A stretch of 64,000 nt of DNA. It comes from Verrucomicrobiaceae bacterium. Its GTDB lineage: Bacteria; Verrucomicrobiota; Verrucomicrobiia; Verrucomicrobiales; Verrucomicrobiaceae. The notes beneath the pieces are model-generated. The model searched no databases, had not been told where the DNA came from, and worked only from the letters and a program-made list of their open reading frames with translations. The translations under genes were made by a program, and so were the position numbers. Below, piece by piece: positions 49,146 through 58,167 of this stretch. Numbering within the stretch: position 1 is the first letter of the stretch; every line of letters begins with the position of its first letter. The DNA is taken from NCBI GenBank assembly GCA_947458455.1, contig CANGYJ010000002.1, positions 533,351-597,350 of the forward strand, written 5' to 3'.

Positions 49146-50552
49146 TCACGGCGCACGCATCACGATCGGTGGCAGTTTGGCGGCGAGCTTCGCACGCAGC
49201 TCTTTGAGTATCTCGGCATGCTTCGGGTCCTTCACGAGGTTGGTGTACTCGTGCGGATCAGTGTCGTGATCGTAGAGTTCGAGGCCGTTGCGGCCTTCGT
49301 CCCACTCGGTGCAGCGCCAGCGGGCGGTGCGGATGGTGCGGCCCCAGTGCTCGGCGTTTTTGCCACGGCGGGCTTGCGTGAAGGCCGCGTCGTGAAGCTC
49401 GGCGGAGGCGTTTTCGAGGAAGGGGTGCAGGCTTTTGCCCTCCATCTGCTTGGGCGATGACACGCCGCACAAATCACAGAGCGTGGGGAAGACATCGGTG
49501 AGCTCGATGAGGCTCTCGCTGCGCTGGCCGGCGGTTTTCATGCCGGGCGTCGCGAGGATGAAGGGCACGCGTGCGCTTTCCTCGAAGAGGCTGCGTTTGT
49601 GCCACAAGCCATGCTCGCCGAGATGCCAGCCGTGGTCGGAGGTGAAGAGGATGATCGTGTTGTCATCGAGTCCGGCGGCTTTGAGCGACTCCAGCAAACG
49701 ACCGACCTGCGCATCCACGTAGCTCACGCAGGCCAGATAGGCGCGGATGGCAGCGCGACGCTGCTCCGGCGTGGCGGTGAGCGTGTAGCCTGGCACCGCG
49801 CCATTGCGAGCAGGCTCGGGGATGTCGGCTTCATCATCGGCGGGGGCATCGGGCAGCGTGATGCTTTCGAAGGGATACAGATCAAAATACTTCGCCGGAG
49901 CCACCAGCGGCAGATGAGGCCGGTGAAAGCCGACGGCGAGAAAGAAGGGCTTTTCCTTCTCCCGCTTGCCGAGCCACTCGATGGCGGTTTTGGCAAAGAT
50001 GCCATCGACGAGCTGATCGTCATCGCCGGGGATTTCCTGCCAGCCGAGGCCTTCTTTTTTGCCTCGCTTCACCTTCACGAGGCTTTTCCGGTCCGCTGGA
50101 AAGGGCAGCTCGCTTTGGAAAGGCGTGCCAAAGTCCCAGCCCTGAGGATCGTCCATGCTTTCGAGTCCGGTCGGCACGCCGAGGTGGAAAATTTTGCCGC
50201 AGCGGGCCGTGGCGTAGCCGTTCTGGCGAAAGTGATGCGGCATCGTCAGCACGCCGGGATGATTCGTGTAGAGGTTGTCCTCGTTGTTCGTGACCCGCGT
50301 CGTGTTCGGCCGCATGCCCGTCATCATGGATGAACGGGACGGATTGCAGTGCGGGAACTGGCAGAAGGCCTTGTTGAAGACCACGCCGCGTTTCGCCAGC
50401 GCATCGAGGTTCGGCGTTTGAGCCTGCGGATGCCCGTAGCAGCCCAGCGTGGCCGCGAGATCGTCGGACATGAGCAGGAGGACATTCGGCTGCGCCGAAA
50501 ATGAGGAATGAGGAATGGCGAATGACGAAAGGAGGACGAGGAGCGATCTCAT
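49146..50552 (-). CDS. sulfatase (iduronate-2-sulfatase-like), no lysine tail
   Basis: A 468-residue exported sulfatase. Signal peptide LLSSFAIPHSSFSAQ is encoded partly by the ATTCGTCATT-type repeat. Metal site NVLLLMSDDLAATLGCYGHP, formylglycine motif C69-N-P-S-R, and the second site IILFTSDHGWHLGEHGLWHK are of the choline/iduronate-2-sulfatase pattern. Unlike the other four sulfatases, the C-terminus (KLPPIVMRAP) has no lysine tail. It is convergent with the previous sulfatase, 7 bases away. Confidence 0.92.
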   Translation of the reverse strand: MRSLLVLLSSFAIPHSSFSAQPNVLLLMSDDLAATLGCYGHPQAQTPNLDALAKRGVVFNKAFCQFPHCNPSRSSMMTGMRPNTTRVTNNEDNLYTNHPGVLTMPHHFRQNGYATARCGKIFHLGVPTGLESMDDPQGWDFGTPFQSELPFPADRKSLVKVKRGKKEGLGWQEIPGDDDQLVDGIFAKTAIEWLGKREKEKPFFLAVGFHRPHLPLVAPAKYFDLYPFESITLPDAPADDEADIPEPARNGAVPGYTLTATPEQRRAAIRAYLACVSYVDAQVGRLLESLKAAGLDDNTIILFTSDHGWHLGEHGLWHKRSLFEESARVPFILATPGMKTAGQRSESLIELTDVFPTLCDLCGVSSPKQMEGKSLHPFLENASAELHDAAFTQARRGKNAEHWGRTIRTARWRCTEWDEGRNGLELYDHDTDPHEYTNLVKDPKHAEILKELRAKLAAKLPPIVMRAP

Positions 50553-50590
50553 GGTGGAGCGTGAACGATGCGTAGAGTCATTTCCTTCCT

Positions 50591-50797
50591 GTCCCGGAGG
50601 GACCACGGAAATGAGCCGGTGGTGCAACCACCGGAATCCAAGCCGCGACTGACATGCGCCCTGAAGGGGCGCGAGAAGGCCAGTTTAAGTGTTTTGGCTT
50701 CGATGAATGCTTCTCGCGCCCTTTCAGGGCGCAGCTTTCGATGGCGTTGTGAACCGGTGGTTTCACCACCGGCTAATCTCTTGCGTCCCTCCGGGAC
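50591..50797. repeat. mirror-symmetric array of six palindromes (207 bp)
   Basis: Left half: GTCCCGGAGGGAC (50591-50603), CCGGTGGTGCAACCACCGG (50616-50634), GCGCCCTGAAGGGGCGC (50656-50672). Right half: GCGCCCTTTCAGGGCGC (50716-50732), CCGGTGGTTTCACCACCGG (50754-50772), GTCCCTCCGGGAC (50785-50797). The order is reversed and the spacings to the centre (50694) are equal on both sides. It fills the gap between a sulfatase and a DUF1080 gene, both on the minus strand. Confidence 0.9.
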
Positions 50798-50851
50798 GAA
50801 CTGCCTCCGCTTCTTCACCTTCACTTTCGCAGAGGGTACATTATGAGACCG

Positions 50852-51484
50852 CTATTTCAGCTCCTTGATCCGCACGTTGCGATACCACACACGCAGCGCC
50901 TCGTCCTGGAAGCCGATGTGGCCGAGAGCGAGCCGGTCGGCCATGTTCATGGCTTCGAGGGTGGTGTCGATGACCTGCTCGCCGTTGAAGACGACCTTCA
51001 CGCGGCGGCCTTGGACGGTGATGGTGTAGCGATTCCACTCGCCGGCGGGTTTGACCATGTTCTTGGACGGGCCGGTGCCGTGAACGATGCCGCCGCAGTC
51101 GTGGTGGCCGGGCTTGGCGAGGCCGTAGGTGTCGAGGATCTGCACTTCGAAGCCGCTTTTGACGTGGTCCTTCAAATCGCCGACGCGCATGAAGACGCCG
51201 CTGTTGCCCTTGGCGTTGATCTTGAATTCCAAGTCGAGCACGAAGTCGCCATACTGCTTTTTGGTCGAAAGGTAGGCGGCATAGCGCTGCCAGCCTTTTT
51301 CGCCTTCGCGGGGATGTAGCGAGATGCTGCCATCGGGCTCGACGAGCCAGTTCCCGGTCGTTTTCCAGCCGGTGAGGTCCTTGCCATTGAAAAGAGGCAC
51401 AAAGCTCGCGTCATCAGCCGCCGGTTGCTGAGCGAGGACGGAGGTAGTGACGAGCAGGAGGCAGAGCAGAGCGAGATTTTTCAT
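50852..51484 (-). CDS. DUF1080 exported protein
   Basis: A 210-residue protein with a signal peptide ending TTSVLAQQ and one DUF1080 domain: VPLFNGKDLTGWKTTGNWLV, YGDFVLDLEFKINAKGNSGV, FEVQILDTYGLAKPGHHDCG and WNRYTITVQGRRVKVVFNGE. Same family as 3178-3894 but with the short GIVHGTGPSKNMVKPAGEW loop that is common in this group. Likely a periplasmic 3-keto-glycoside hydrolase or sugar-binding protein. It follows the palindrome array and the sulfatase on the same strand. Confidence 0.9.
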   Translation of the reverse strand: MKNLALLCLLLVTTSVLAQQPAADDASFVPLFNGKDLTGWKTTGNWLVEPDGSISLHPREGEKGWQRYAAYLSTKKQYGDFVLDLEFKINAKGNSGVFMRVGDLKDHVKSGFEVQILDTYGLAKPGHHDCGGIVHGTGPSKNMVKPAGEWNRYTITVQGRRVKVVFNGEQVIDTTLEAMNMADRLALGHIGFQDEALRVWYRNVRIKELK

Positions 51485-51741
51485 CGGCAGCATGAACGAG
51501 CCAGGACGCGGGAGTCTTCCGTTCTCATTCTTTCCATGGCAGCAAAATCGGCGAAACCTAAAACAGGCACGGCATCGACTCAACGACCAGGAACGCCAGG
51601 TCGAGATGAGCCTCGTGAGCTAAGCTGGGTTTGAAAACGACCCTGGGCTCTCGAAAAACGTGCCAGCAAAGTAGCCATCTTGCTCCGCAAGATGAGCGAA
51701 AGGCTCTCGCAAGCCCCTCAACCCCAATCCACAGATTTTGA

Positions 51742-51867
51742 ACCACGGAATACACTGAAGACACGGAAACATGAGGTGGGCAGACTCAATGCCCATCTCA
51801 TTTTAAGAGTGAGTTCATCGAATCTCTGGGCGCTTCTTCTTTCCGTGTGTTCCGTGTATTCCGTGGT
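51742..51867. repeat. inverted repeat with 28-bp arms (ACCACGGAATACAC family)
   Basis: ACCACGGAATACAC-type sequence at 51742-51769 faces GTGTATTCCGTGGT-type sequence at 51840-51867, with 26 of 28 positions complementary. This is the 'CCACGGAATACACGGAA' kind of intergenic repeat found in environmental bacteria. Confidence 0.8.
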
Positions 51868-51923
51868 CGGCCATTCCCGTTTTAAAGCTCAACCGCTCGC
51901 CGCCTGCCCCTGTCAAAGGTTTG

Positions 51924-52009
51924 GCCGCCGAGGGGCGGAGGAGCAGAGCACGCAGAGATGAAGACAGAAGGAAATCGTGGCGTCCTCTGCCTCTTTGCTC
52001 CTCGGCGGC
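51924..52009. repeat. imperfect inverted repeat (GCCGCCGAGG family)
   Basis: GCCGCCGAGGGGCGGAGGAG (51924-51943) faces CTCCTCGGCGGC at the end of 51982-52009, with nested GCAGAG/CTCTGC units. It directly follows the previous repeat. Confidence 0.65.
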
Positions 52010-52198
52010 AAAAAGGTGTGTGAGCAAGGCAGGGGAAATGCCTTGAAGCTTTTTCGTCGCTCAGCCTCCCACACGTCTCGTTCCTCTCGCGGAGCGAGAG
52101 GATGACTTTGCTTCGCCTGATCGCACCTGGGGAGGCTGAAGGCCTCCGGGAATCCAGCCCAGGGGTGAAGGGGTGAAGCCACGCAGACCCTGGGAATG

Positions 52199-52342
52199 GC
52201 ACCCGCAACGCCGGGTGCTCTGAAAAGAACGCCGGAGGCACGGCGAACGGTTTCCCGCACTCCTTCAGAGTGCGGCAGTCATGCCTTTCACGAACCCAGG
52301 CTCTTCGAGCCTGAGCTGGACTCCCAAGGGCCTTTCAGGCCC
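52199..52342. repeat. cluster of short palindromes
   Basis: GCACCCGCAACGCCGGGTGC (52199-52218), CCGCACTCCTTCAGAGTGCGG core (52255-52275), CAGGCTCTTCGAGCCTG (52297-52313) and GGGCCTTTCAGGCCC (52328-52342) are separate hairpin-forming units within 150 bases. Another, CCTCTCGCGGAGCGAGAGG, lies at 52083-52101. Confidence 0.7.
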
Positions 52343-52526
52343 AAACCCATCGCATCCAAGGCTTGATCTGCGGCGGCTTTTTTGGCTACGGTCAGCCTAT
52401 TCATCTCACAACTTTGCTTTTCGTGAGAATGTCCGCCCTCCGCTCAAATAACTGTGGGCGAATTGGATTCGTTCATAGTTGAATGTAGATAGGCAAAGTC
52501 TGGCCAAAAACCGATCCCACACTGAA

Positions 52527-52736
52527 ATGCAACGAGTCAATAAAGGTATTCTGCTCATTGCCATGGGGATGGTCATCGGTCTCTATGTTCTCCTGGAAGT
52601 TCAATCGCCAGTGCGTGTTTCAGCTTCGTTTCCAGATTATGGGGCGGTTTTGTTGAAGTATGGTGGCTACTTAATGTCAGGTGTTTTAGCTCTCATCGGC
52701 CTCTATCTGGCTGTAAGCTCACCAAATCAGTCATAG
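52527..52736 (+). CDS. small two-TM membrane protein
   Basis: A 69-residue protein from ATG 52527 with two hydrophobic segments (GILLIAMGMVIGLYVLLEV and YGGYLMSGVLALIGLYLAVS) joined by a short loop. Lower GC than the flanks. No family recognised. An in-frame TTG at 52479 would add 16 residues of doubtful sequence. It is isolated between the repeat cluster and a convergent TonB-receptor gene. It may be a real small gene or a coincidental frame. Confidence 0.5.
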   Translation: MQRVNKGILLIAMGMVIGLYVLLEVQSPVRVSASFPDYGAVLLKYGGYLMSGVLALIGLYLAVSSPNQS

Positions 52737-52772
52737 TGTTCACCGAACGCTTCGTTCAAAAGGCCCCCCTCC

Positions 52773-54839
52773 TCAAAACCGCCACGTCACCGACACCCGC
52801 AGCATCCTCGGCTCGATGGGATGCACGTGGCGGTCTTCGACGGGGGCGGCTTCGGTGGCGAGTTGGCTTTCGTAGAAGTAGGCGATGTCGTTGTCGGCGC
52901 GGTTGAGCAGGTTGAGGCATTCGAGGGCGACTTCCCAGTTTTTGCGACGGTAGCCGACGCGGGCGTTCACTTGCAGGGAATCGCGGGCGTGGATGTCGGC
53001 ATAGTCTTCCGTGAGGGGTCGCGGACCGAAGTAGCGGGCGCGAAGGGAGCCAAACAGGCCTTCCTCACGGCCGAGGGTGAAGCCGGCGTTCAGCGAATAC
53101 GGAATGCTGCCGGGGATGGAGGCGCTGGGAGGGTTCGCGGTGCGCAGGTGCGCCCAGGTCCAGGTGGCCTCGAGGTCGGCCATGGCCCATTCGGTGGGCC
53201 GCCAGTAGCTGGCCAGCTCGATGCCAAGGCGATCACTGCCAGGACCGGGCTCAGTGGTGCCGGCATCGCCGACGTAGAGCAGCTCTGAGTCACTGCGCAG
53301 CCACCAGAAGGAGAGCGTGTTCACCATCTTCGAGATGGATTCATTCCGAATGCCAAACTCCGCGCCGTAGGTGCGGGCAATGGGATCGACGCGATCCGCC
53401 GGCAGGCCGGTGGAAGGATCGGTCATGATGGTCACGCCGCGGGTGTCATTCGAGTGAAAGCCGAGGCCGGCATTGAGATACAGCTCCGTCTTGGCCCAAG
53501 GACCGAAGACCATGGCGAGCTTCGGGCTGACGATGCCTTTGGTGAGATTGCCATTGTTGTCCGGAAGACTGCCGTTGCGGGAATTGAAGTGGAACAGGTC
53601 CGCCCGCAGCCCCGGGATGACGCGGAACCACGACACCGGTTTGAACTCAAGCTCCGAGTAGAGGCCGTAGGTGGCCTGGTAGATGTCGTCCTGGCGCACG
53701 GTGTTCCAGCGCTGGCGGGCGGAGGTGTTGTAAAGGCCGAGCGCGTTGATGAAATCATGGTGCGTGGCAAAACCGATCGTCAGCCGCTGCTCGTGGCCCA
53801 GCGCATCGAAGCGCCAGTCCCGCGAAATACCCGCGCCGACGAACCAGCGGCCGTCCTTCTGCTCGAACTGATCTCCCAGCGTGTCGCCACGCGCGAGGCT
53901 GTCCTTGAAGTAGGTGAAGTTCGAGAAAAGATCGAGGTCGTAGTAGCCCGCGTAGGCATTGGCCCGCGTCGTGGTGCGGCCTTCCTGGCGTTCCCAATCA
54001 AAGCTGAGGCTGTAGCGCTGCGAGTTGCCACCATCGGTGGGGTCCATGTTGCCGTAGCGGCCGATCACACCGGCATCGAGCGCCCGCTGCGGCACCTGGT
54101 CGGTGCTCATCCAGTCGCCCTTGTAGCCCATGAGCGTCATGTTCACGCGGTCCGTGTCATCATGCCAATGCCAGCGTAGCAGGCTGTTCCAGCGGGTGGC
54201 ATCGGAATTCAGGTCCCACGGCCCGTTGTAGAACTGATGCTCGATGGCCGCCGTGAGCATGCCCACGCCTGCCTGGATGCTATCGGCGATCAACGTGCGG
54301 GTGTACTCGTACTCGCCCCAAGTGGTGGAGAGAATGCCCTGCGGCAGCGAATCGACCAGCTTGAATCTCGCCGCGCCGGTGCTGCTGAGGTCGCCATGCT
54401 GAGCGTAGTAATTGCCCTTCCAGTATTCCAGCTCGCCCACCAGCTCCGGGATGATGAAATTCAGGTCCGCGTAACCCTGGCCGTGCGCATGCGTGCGAAG
54501 ATTCACCGGCATGCCATCGACGTAGATCGCGAAGTCCGTGCCGTGATCGAGGTTCGTGCCGCGGAGAAAATACTGGTTCGCCTTCCCATCGCCGCTGTGC
54601 TGCGTCACGATGAGGCCCGGCACGCTCTCCAAAAGCTCGCCCCGACGCGAAAACGGCCGCTCCATCAGCTCCTTCGCATTCGTCTGCCCTTTTGACGCCG
54701 AGGTGGCGATGCCAATGAGCGACTCCGCCTTCCCCTCAATGACAACTTCTTGCAGCTCCGTCACGCTTTCAGAAACGGTTTGAGCCGCCAAAGGCAACGA
54801 AAGCAGGCAGGAGAGAAAAACGAAAGGGCGGGAGGTCAT
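52773..54839 (-). CDS. TonB-dependent outer-membrane receptor
   Basis: A 688-residue protein. Signal peptide ends LPLAAQ, then a TonB-box-like ELQEVVIEG. The plug domain shows GELLESVPGLIVTQHSGDGK, QYFLRGTNLDHGTDFAIYVD and GMPVNLRTHAHGQGYADLNF. A 22-strand barrel follows, with the usual aromatic C-terminus (RMLRVSVTWRF). TonB receptors import siderophores, metals, vitamins or oligosaccharides; the plug resembles the group with a 'HGTDFAIYVDG' loop but the substrate is not predictable. No associated SusD gene, so it is not a classical PUL. Confidence 0.9.
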   Translation of the reverse strand: MTSRPFVFLSCLLSLPLAAQTVSESVTELQEVVIEGKAESLIGIATSASKGQTNAKELMERPFSRRGELLESVPGLIVTQHSGDGKANQYFLRGTNLDHGTDFAIYVDGMPVNLRTHAHGQGYADLNFIIPELVGELEYWKGNYYAQHGDLSSTGAARFKLVDSLPQGILSTTWGEYEYTRTLIADSIQAGVGMLTAAIEHQFYNGPWDLNSDATRWNSLLRWHWHDDTDRVNMTLMGYKGDWMSTDQVPQRALDAGVIGRYGNMDPTDGGNSQRYSLSFDWERQEGRTTTRANAYAGYYDLDLFSNFTYFKDSLARGDTLGDQFEQKDGRWFVGAGISRDWRFDALGHEQRLTIGFATHHDFINALGLYNTSARQRWNTVRQDDIYQATYGLYSELEFKPVSWFRVIPGLRADLFHFNSRNGSLPDNNGNLTKGIVSPKLAMVFGPWAKTELYLNAGLGFHSNDTRGVTIMTDPSTGLPADRVDPIARTYGAEFGIRNESISKMVNTLSFWWLRSDSELLYVGDAGTTEPGPGSDRLGIELASYWRPTEWAMADLEATWTWAHLRTANPPSASIPGSIPYSLNAGFTLGREEGLFGSLRARYFGPRPLTEDYADIHARDSLQVNARVGYRRKNWEVALECLNLLNRADNDIAYFYESQLATEAAPVEDRHVHPIEPRMLRVSVTWRF

Positions 54840-54945
54840 CGCAAGCTATGACGACATCGCTGGCTCAAGCCCATAAAATGTCTTCAAAGCCTCTCGCGGT
54901 GGGTCTTGCTACCGCATGAGGTCTGAATTTTGCACGAACGGATAT

Positions 54946-54979
54946 AAACAAGCCCCCCGTCGCTTTCACAACGGGGGGC
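54946..54979 (-). terminator. probable terminator of the tkt gene
   Basis: GCCCCCCGT (54952-54960) and ACGGGGGGC (54971-54979) form a perfect 9-bp stem followed on the minus strand by TTGTTTAT. It lies 34 bases past the tkt stop. The T-tract is weak. Confidence 0.7.
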
Positions 54980-55012
54980 AGATAGTAGCTCGCCGATGAG
55001 CGGGACAACAAC

Positions 55013-56980
55013 TCACGCCAGCGCCTGCGCCACGGCCTCGGCGGTGATGCCGAGTTCCTTGAAGACGGTGTTGCCGGGGGCACTGATGCCGAAGCGGTCG
55101 ATGGCGATGATCTGGCCCTGCGTGCCGACGTATTTCCACCAGAGGCCGGAGACGCCGGCTTCGATGGCGACGCGCTTGGTGCAGCTCGCGGGGAGCACGC
55201 TTTCACGATACTCGGCGCTCTGGCGGTCGAAGCGTTCAAAGCAGGGCAGGCTCACGACGCGGACGCCGGGCTTGCCTTTGGCGCCTTCGACGGCCCATTG
55301 CACTTCGGAACCGGTGGCGATGACGATGGCTTCCAGCGGCGCGGTTTCCTGCACGAGGACGTAACCACCTTTCAGCGTGCCTTCGCGGCGTGTGGTGGCA
55401 CTGACGCCGCCCTGATGCGGGAGGTCCTGACGGCTCAAAGCGAGCAGCGTGGGGCCATCGGTGCGGCTGAAGGCAGCGGAGAAGGCCGCAGCGGTTTCTT
55501 CGGCATCGGCAGGGCGGATGACGTCCAGATTCGGGATCACGCGGAGACCGCTGACGGTTTCCACCGGCTGATGGGTGGGGCCGTCTTCACCGACGCCGAC
55601 GCTGTCGTGCGTGAAGATGTAGGTGACGGGCAGTTTGGCCAAGGCGGCGAGGCGGATGCTCGGGCGGCAGTAATCGGCGAAGACGAGGAAGGTGGCGCAG
55701 CTGGCCTGGAAGATGCCGTCGTAGGCGATGCCATTGCAAATGGCGCCCATGGCATGCTCGCGGATGCCGAACCAGATGTTGCGGCCCTTCGGATTGGCAG
55801 CGGAGTAGTCGCCGCCATCCTTGATGTAGTTCTTCGTGGAGCCGAAAAGATCGGCGCTGCCCGTGATGAGCTTCGGCGCGGCCTTGGCGAGGTGGTTCAA
55901 GATTTCGCCGCCGCTGTTACGCGTGGCGGCTTTGCCTTCGGCGGGATACTCGGGGATGACCTTGAGCAGGTCCTCGGCGCTGGCGCTGCCGGCTTCGAGT
56001 TCGGCCTTGAGGGCTGGATTGGCAGCACTCCACTCTTTGTACATCTTGCTCCAGCGTTTGTGGATGCGGCTGCGCTTGGCCTTCAAATCGGCGAAGTAGG
56101 CCTTCACGTCTTCGCTGACATGGAAATGCGTGCCTTCGGGGATGCCGAGGGCTTTCTTCGCGGCATCGACGAACTTCGCGCCGCCTTCGCCGTGGCCTTT
56201 GGCGGTACCGGCGACTTCGGGGATGCCTTTGGCGATGGTGGTCTTCGCGATGATGATCTTCGGCTTGCCGTTGTCGGTCTTTTTCGCCCGCTGGATGGCC
56301 TTGGCGATGGCGTCGAGGTCGTGACCGTCGATTTGAACGGCATCCCAGCCGAGCGCACGCCACAATTTAAGCGCATCTTCGCTCTGGGTGATGTTCGCCA
56401 TGGCGTCGAGGGTGACGTCATTGGAATCGTAAATGAGGATGAGGTTATCGAGGCCGTTGTGAGCGGCGAAGGAGGCCGCTTCACGGGCCACGCCTTCCTG
56501 GAGGCAGCCATCGCCAGCGAGAGCGAAGATGTGGCTGTCGATGATCTTGTGCTCGGCGGTGTTGTACTTCGCCGCAGCCATTTTGCTGCTGAGCGCGTAG
56601 CCGACGGCATTGCCGACGCCCTGACCGAGCGGGCCGGTGGTGCACTCGACGCCGGGCGTTTCGTGGAACTCGGGATGGCCGGGCGTGATGGAATGCAGCA
56701 CGCGGAACTTGCTCACATCGTCGATGCTCAAGGCGTAGCCGCTGAGGTGGAGCCAGGAGTAGATGAACATGCTGCCGTGACCGGCGGAGAGGACGAAACG
56801 GTCGCGGTTGAGCCACTTCGGATCGGCGGGATCACACTGGAGGGCCTGGCCGAAGAGCACCGCGCCGATTTCCGCCGCGCCGAGGGGCAGACCGAGGTGG
56901 CCGGAGGAGCACTTGTGCACGGCATCCATGGCGAGACCACGGGCTTCATTGGCGGCTTTGGAGAGGAGGGTGTTGTTCAT
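55013..56980 (-). CDS. tkt: transketolase
   Basis: A 655-residue ThDP enzyme. N-terminal domain: [40 protein letters not shown], the ThDP motif [20 protein letters not shown] with [10 protein letters not shown]. Central domain: [20 protein letters not shown], then [21 protein letters not shown]-terminal domain with [16 protein letters not shown]. It transfers two-carbon units in the pentose phosphate pathway and Calvin-type cycles. It is followed by a terminator hairpin and probably transcribed alone. Confidence 0.96.
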   Translation of the reverse strand: MNNTLLSKAANEARGLAMDAVHKCSSGHLGLPLGAAEIGAVLFGQALQCDPADPKWLNRDRFVLSAGHGSMFIYSWLHLSGYALSIDDVSKFRVLHSITPGHPEFHETPGVECTTGPLGQGVGNAVGYALSSKMAAAKYNTAEHKIIDSHIFALAGDGCLQEGVAREAASFAAHNGLDNLILIYDSNDVTLDAMANITQSEDALKLWRALGWDAVQIDGHDLDAIAKAIQRAKKTDNGKPKIIIAKTTIAKGIPEVAGTAKGHGEGGAKFVDAAKKALGIPEGTHFHVSEDVKAYFADLKAKRSRIHKRWSKMYKEWSAANPALKAELEAGSASAEDLLKVIPEYPAEGKAATRNSGGEILNHLAKAAPKLITGSADLFGSTKNYIKDGGDYSAANPKGRNIWFGIREHAMGAICNGIAYDGIFQASCATFLVFADYCRPSIRLAALAKLPVTYIFTHDSVGVGEDGPTHQPVETVSGLRVIPNLDVIRPADAEETAAAFSAAFSRTDGPTLLALSRQDLPHQGGVSATTRREGTLKGGYVLVQETAPLEAIVIATGSEVQWAVEGAKGKPGVRVVSLPCFERFDRQSAEYRESVLPASCTKRVAIEAGVSGLWWKYVGTQGQIIAIDRFGISAPGNTVFKELGITAEAVAQALA

Positions 56981-57126
56981 GAGCGAAGGGCGAAGAGCTG
57001 AGAGCGTAGGGTTGAAAGAGTGCGCCAGAAGCGACCGGGCGCGGGAGCGGGTTTCTTACCGGCTCGAAATGGCCGTTTCAAGGTCGAAAACTGGGCCGGA
57101 TCGGTCACGCAAAAGCGCGGGATAAA

Positions 57127-58122
57127 TCACGCCACCATCTTCGCCGCGAGCTTCACGGCTTCGACGAGGCTGCTGCCGTTCGCCTTGCCCTGCCAGGCGA
57201 TATCGCACGCGGTGCCGTGATCCACGCTGGTGCGCGGCACGGGCAGGCCGAGGGTGGTATTCACGGCGGTATCAAAGGCCAGCGCCTTCAGCGGGATGAG
57301 CGCCTGATCATGATACATGCAGATGTAAGCATCCACGGTGCGGCGGCGGGCGGGGATGAAGGCGGTATCCGGTGGCAGAGGTCCTTCAATGGTGATGCCC
57401 TTGGCTTTAGCCGCCTCGATGGCAGGCACGATGATCTTTTCCTCTTCGCCACGGCCAAAGAGACCATGCTCGCCTGCGTGTGGGTTCAGCCCGCAAACGG
57501 CGATGCGCGGCTTTTTACCCTTCACTCGCTGCGCGGACTCTGCGGTGAGCTCGATGACATCGAGGATGCGCTTCGTCGTCAGCGCGGGGACGACATCTTG
57601 ATATCCGATGTGGACGGTGACGAGGCTGCAAATCATCTCCGGCGAGTAAAACGTCATGCAGGAGCGTTTCGAGGCCATCTTCTCCGCAAACATCTCCGTG
57701 TGCCCCGGATAGGTGATGCCAGCGGCGTGCAGTGCCTCCTTGTTCAGCGGTGCGGTGGCTACTGCGGCCACCTGACCTGCCAAAGCGGCCGTGATGCTCT
57801 TTTCGACATAGCGATAGCCTGCCGCACCCGTTTTGGCACTGACCTTGCCCGGTTCAAAACCTTCCGCATCGAAGCCAAAGAGGTCCAAAACTGCAGGCCC
57901 AGCGATCTCCCGGCATTTTTCGCTCCACTCGATCTCGCTCACGATGCGCGGTGGAGCCTGCAAACCAGTCTGCCGCGCACAACGGGCCAGCAGCCGCGCA
58001 TCGCCAAAGATGACCGGTGTGGCAATCGCCAGCACCTCTTCATGGGCGAGGAGTTGCAGGCAGATTTCGGGGCCGACCCCGGCGGGGTCGCCCATGGTGA
58101 CGGCGATGAGTGGTTTGGGCAT
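57127..58122 (-). CDS. pdxA: 4-hydroxythreonine-4-phosphate dehydrogenase
   Basis: A 331-residue enzyme with the PdxA blocks IAVTMGDPAGVGPEICLQLL, ATAPLNKEALHAAGITYPGH, GLNPHAGEHGLFGRGEEEKI, DAYICMYHDQALIPLKALAF and NTTLGLPVPRTSVDHGTACD. It oxidises 4-phosphohydroxy-threonine in pyridoxal phosphate synthesis. 45 bases downstream of the PepSY gene on the same strand; nothing links them functionally. Confidence 0.96.
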   Translation of the reverse strand: MPKPLIAVTMGDPAGVGPEICLQLLAHEEVLAIATPVIFGDARLLARCARQTGLQAPPRIVSEIEWSEKCREIAGPAVLDLFGFDAEGFEPGKVSAKTGAAGYRYVEKSITAALAGQVAAVATAPLNKEALHAAGITYPGHTEMFAEKMASKRSCMTFYSPEMICSLVTVHIGYQDVVPALTTKRILDVIELTAESAQRVKGKKPRIAVCGLNPHAGEHGLFGRGEEEKIIVPAIEAAKAKGITIEGPLPPDTAFIPARRRTVDAYICMYHDQALIPLKALAFDTAVNTTLGLPVPRTSVDHGTACDIAWQGKANGSSLVEAVKLAAKMVA

Positions 58123-58167
58123 TAGCCCGGCAGAGAAGCTAGGAATCTGAAATCTGAAATCCGAATC

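Larger units (their letters stand above)
51485..52526. other. 1-kb intergenic region dominated by inverted repeats
   Basis: No credible gene is seen between the DUF1080 gene and the small membrane protein. It contains at least three unrelated classes of palindromic sequence (51742-51867, 51924-52009, 52083-52101 and 52199-52342, annotated separately where resolvable), plus a GCTCCGCAAGATGAGC-like motif near 51690. A short frame at 51536-51634 looks like a 32-codon remnant. No tRNA or riboswitch was recognised. Confidence 0.7.

Noticed and set aside
51536..51634. Short plus-strand frame beginning MAAKSAKPKTGTASTQ
   Set aside because: Only 32 codons, basic and low in complexity; may be a gene remnant, but not supported as a gene.
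55298..57001. Long open frame on the plus strand opposite tkt
   Set aside because: Complement of the transketolase gene; no domain and Gly/Val/Asp-rich composition only.
58140..58167. AATCTGAAATCTGAAATCCG simple repeat before the PepSY stop
   Set aside because: Short simple sequence; not clearly an element and too brief to interpret.
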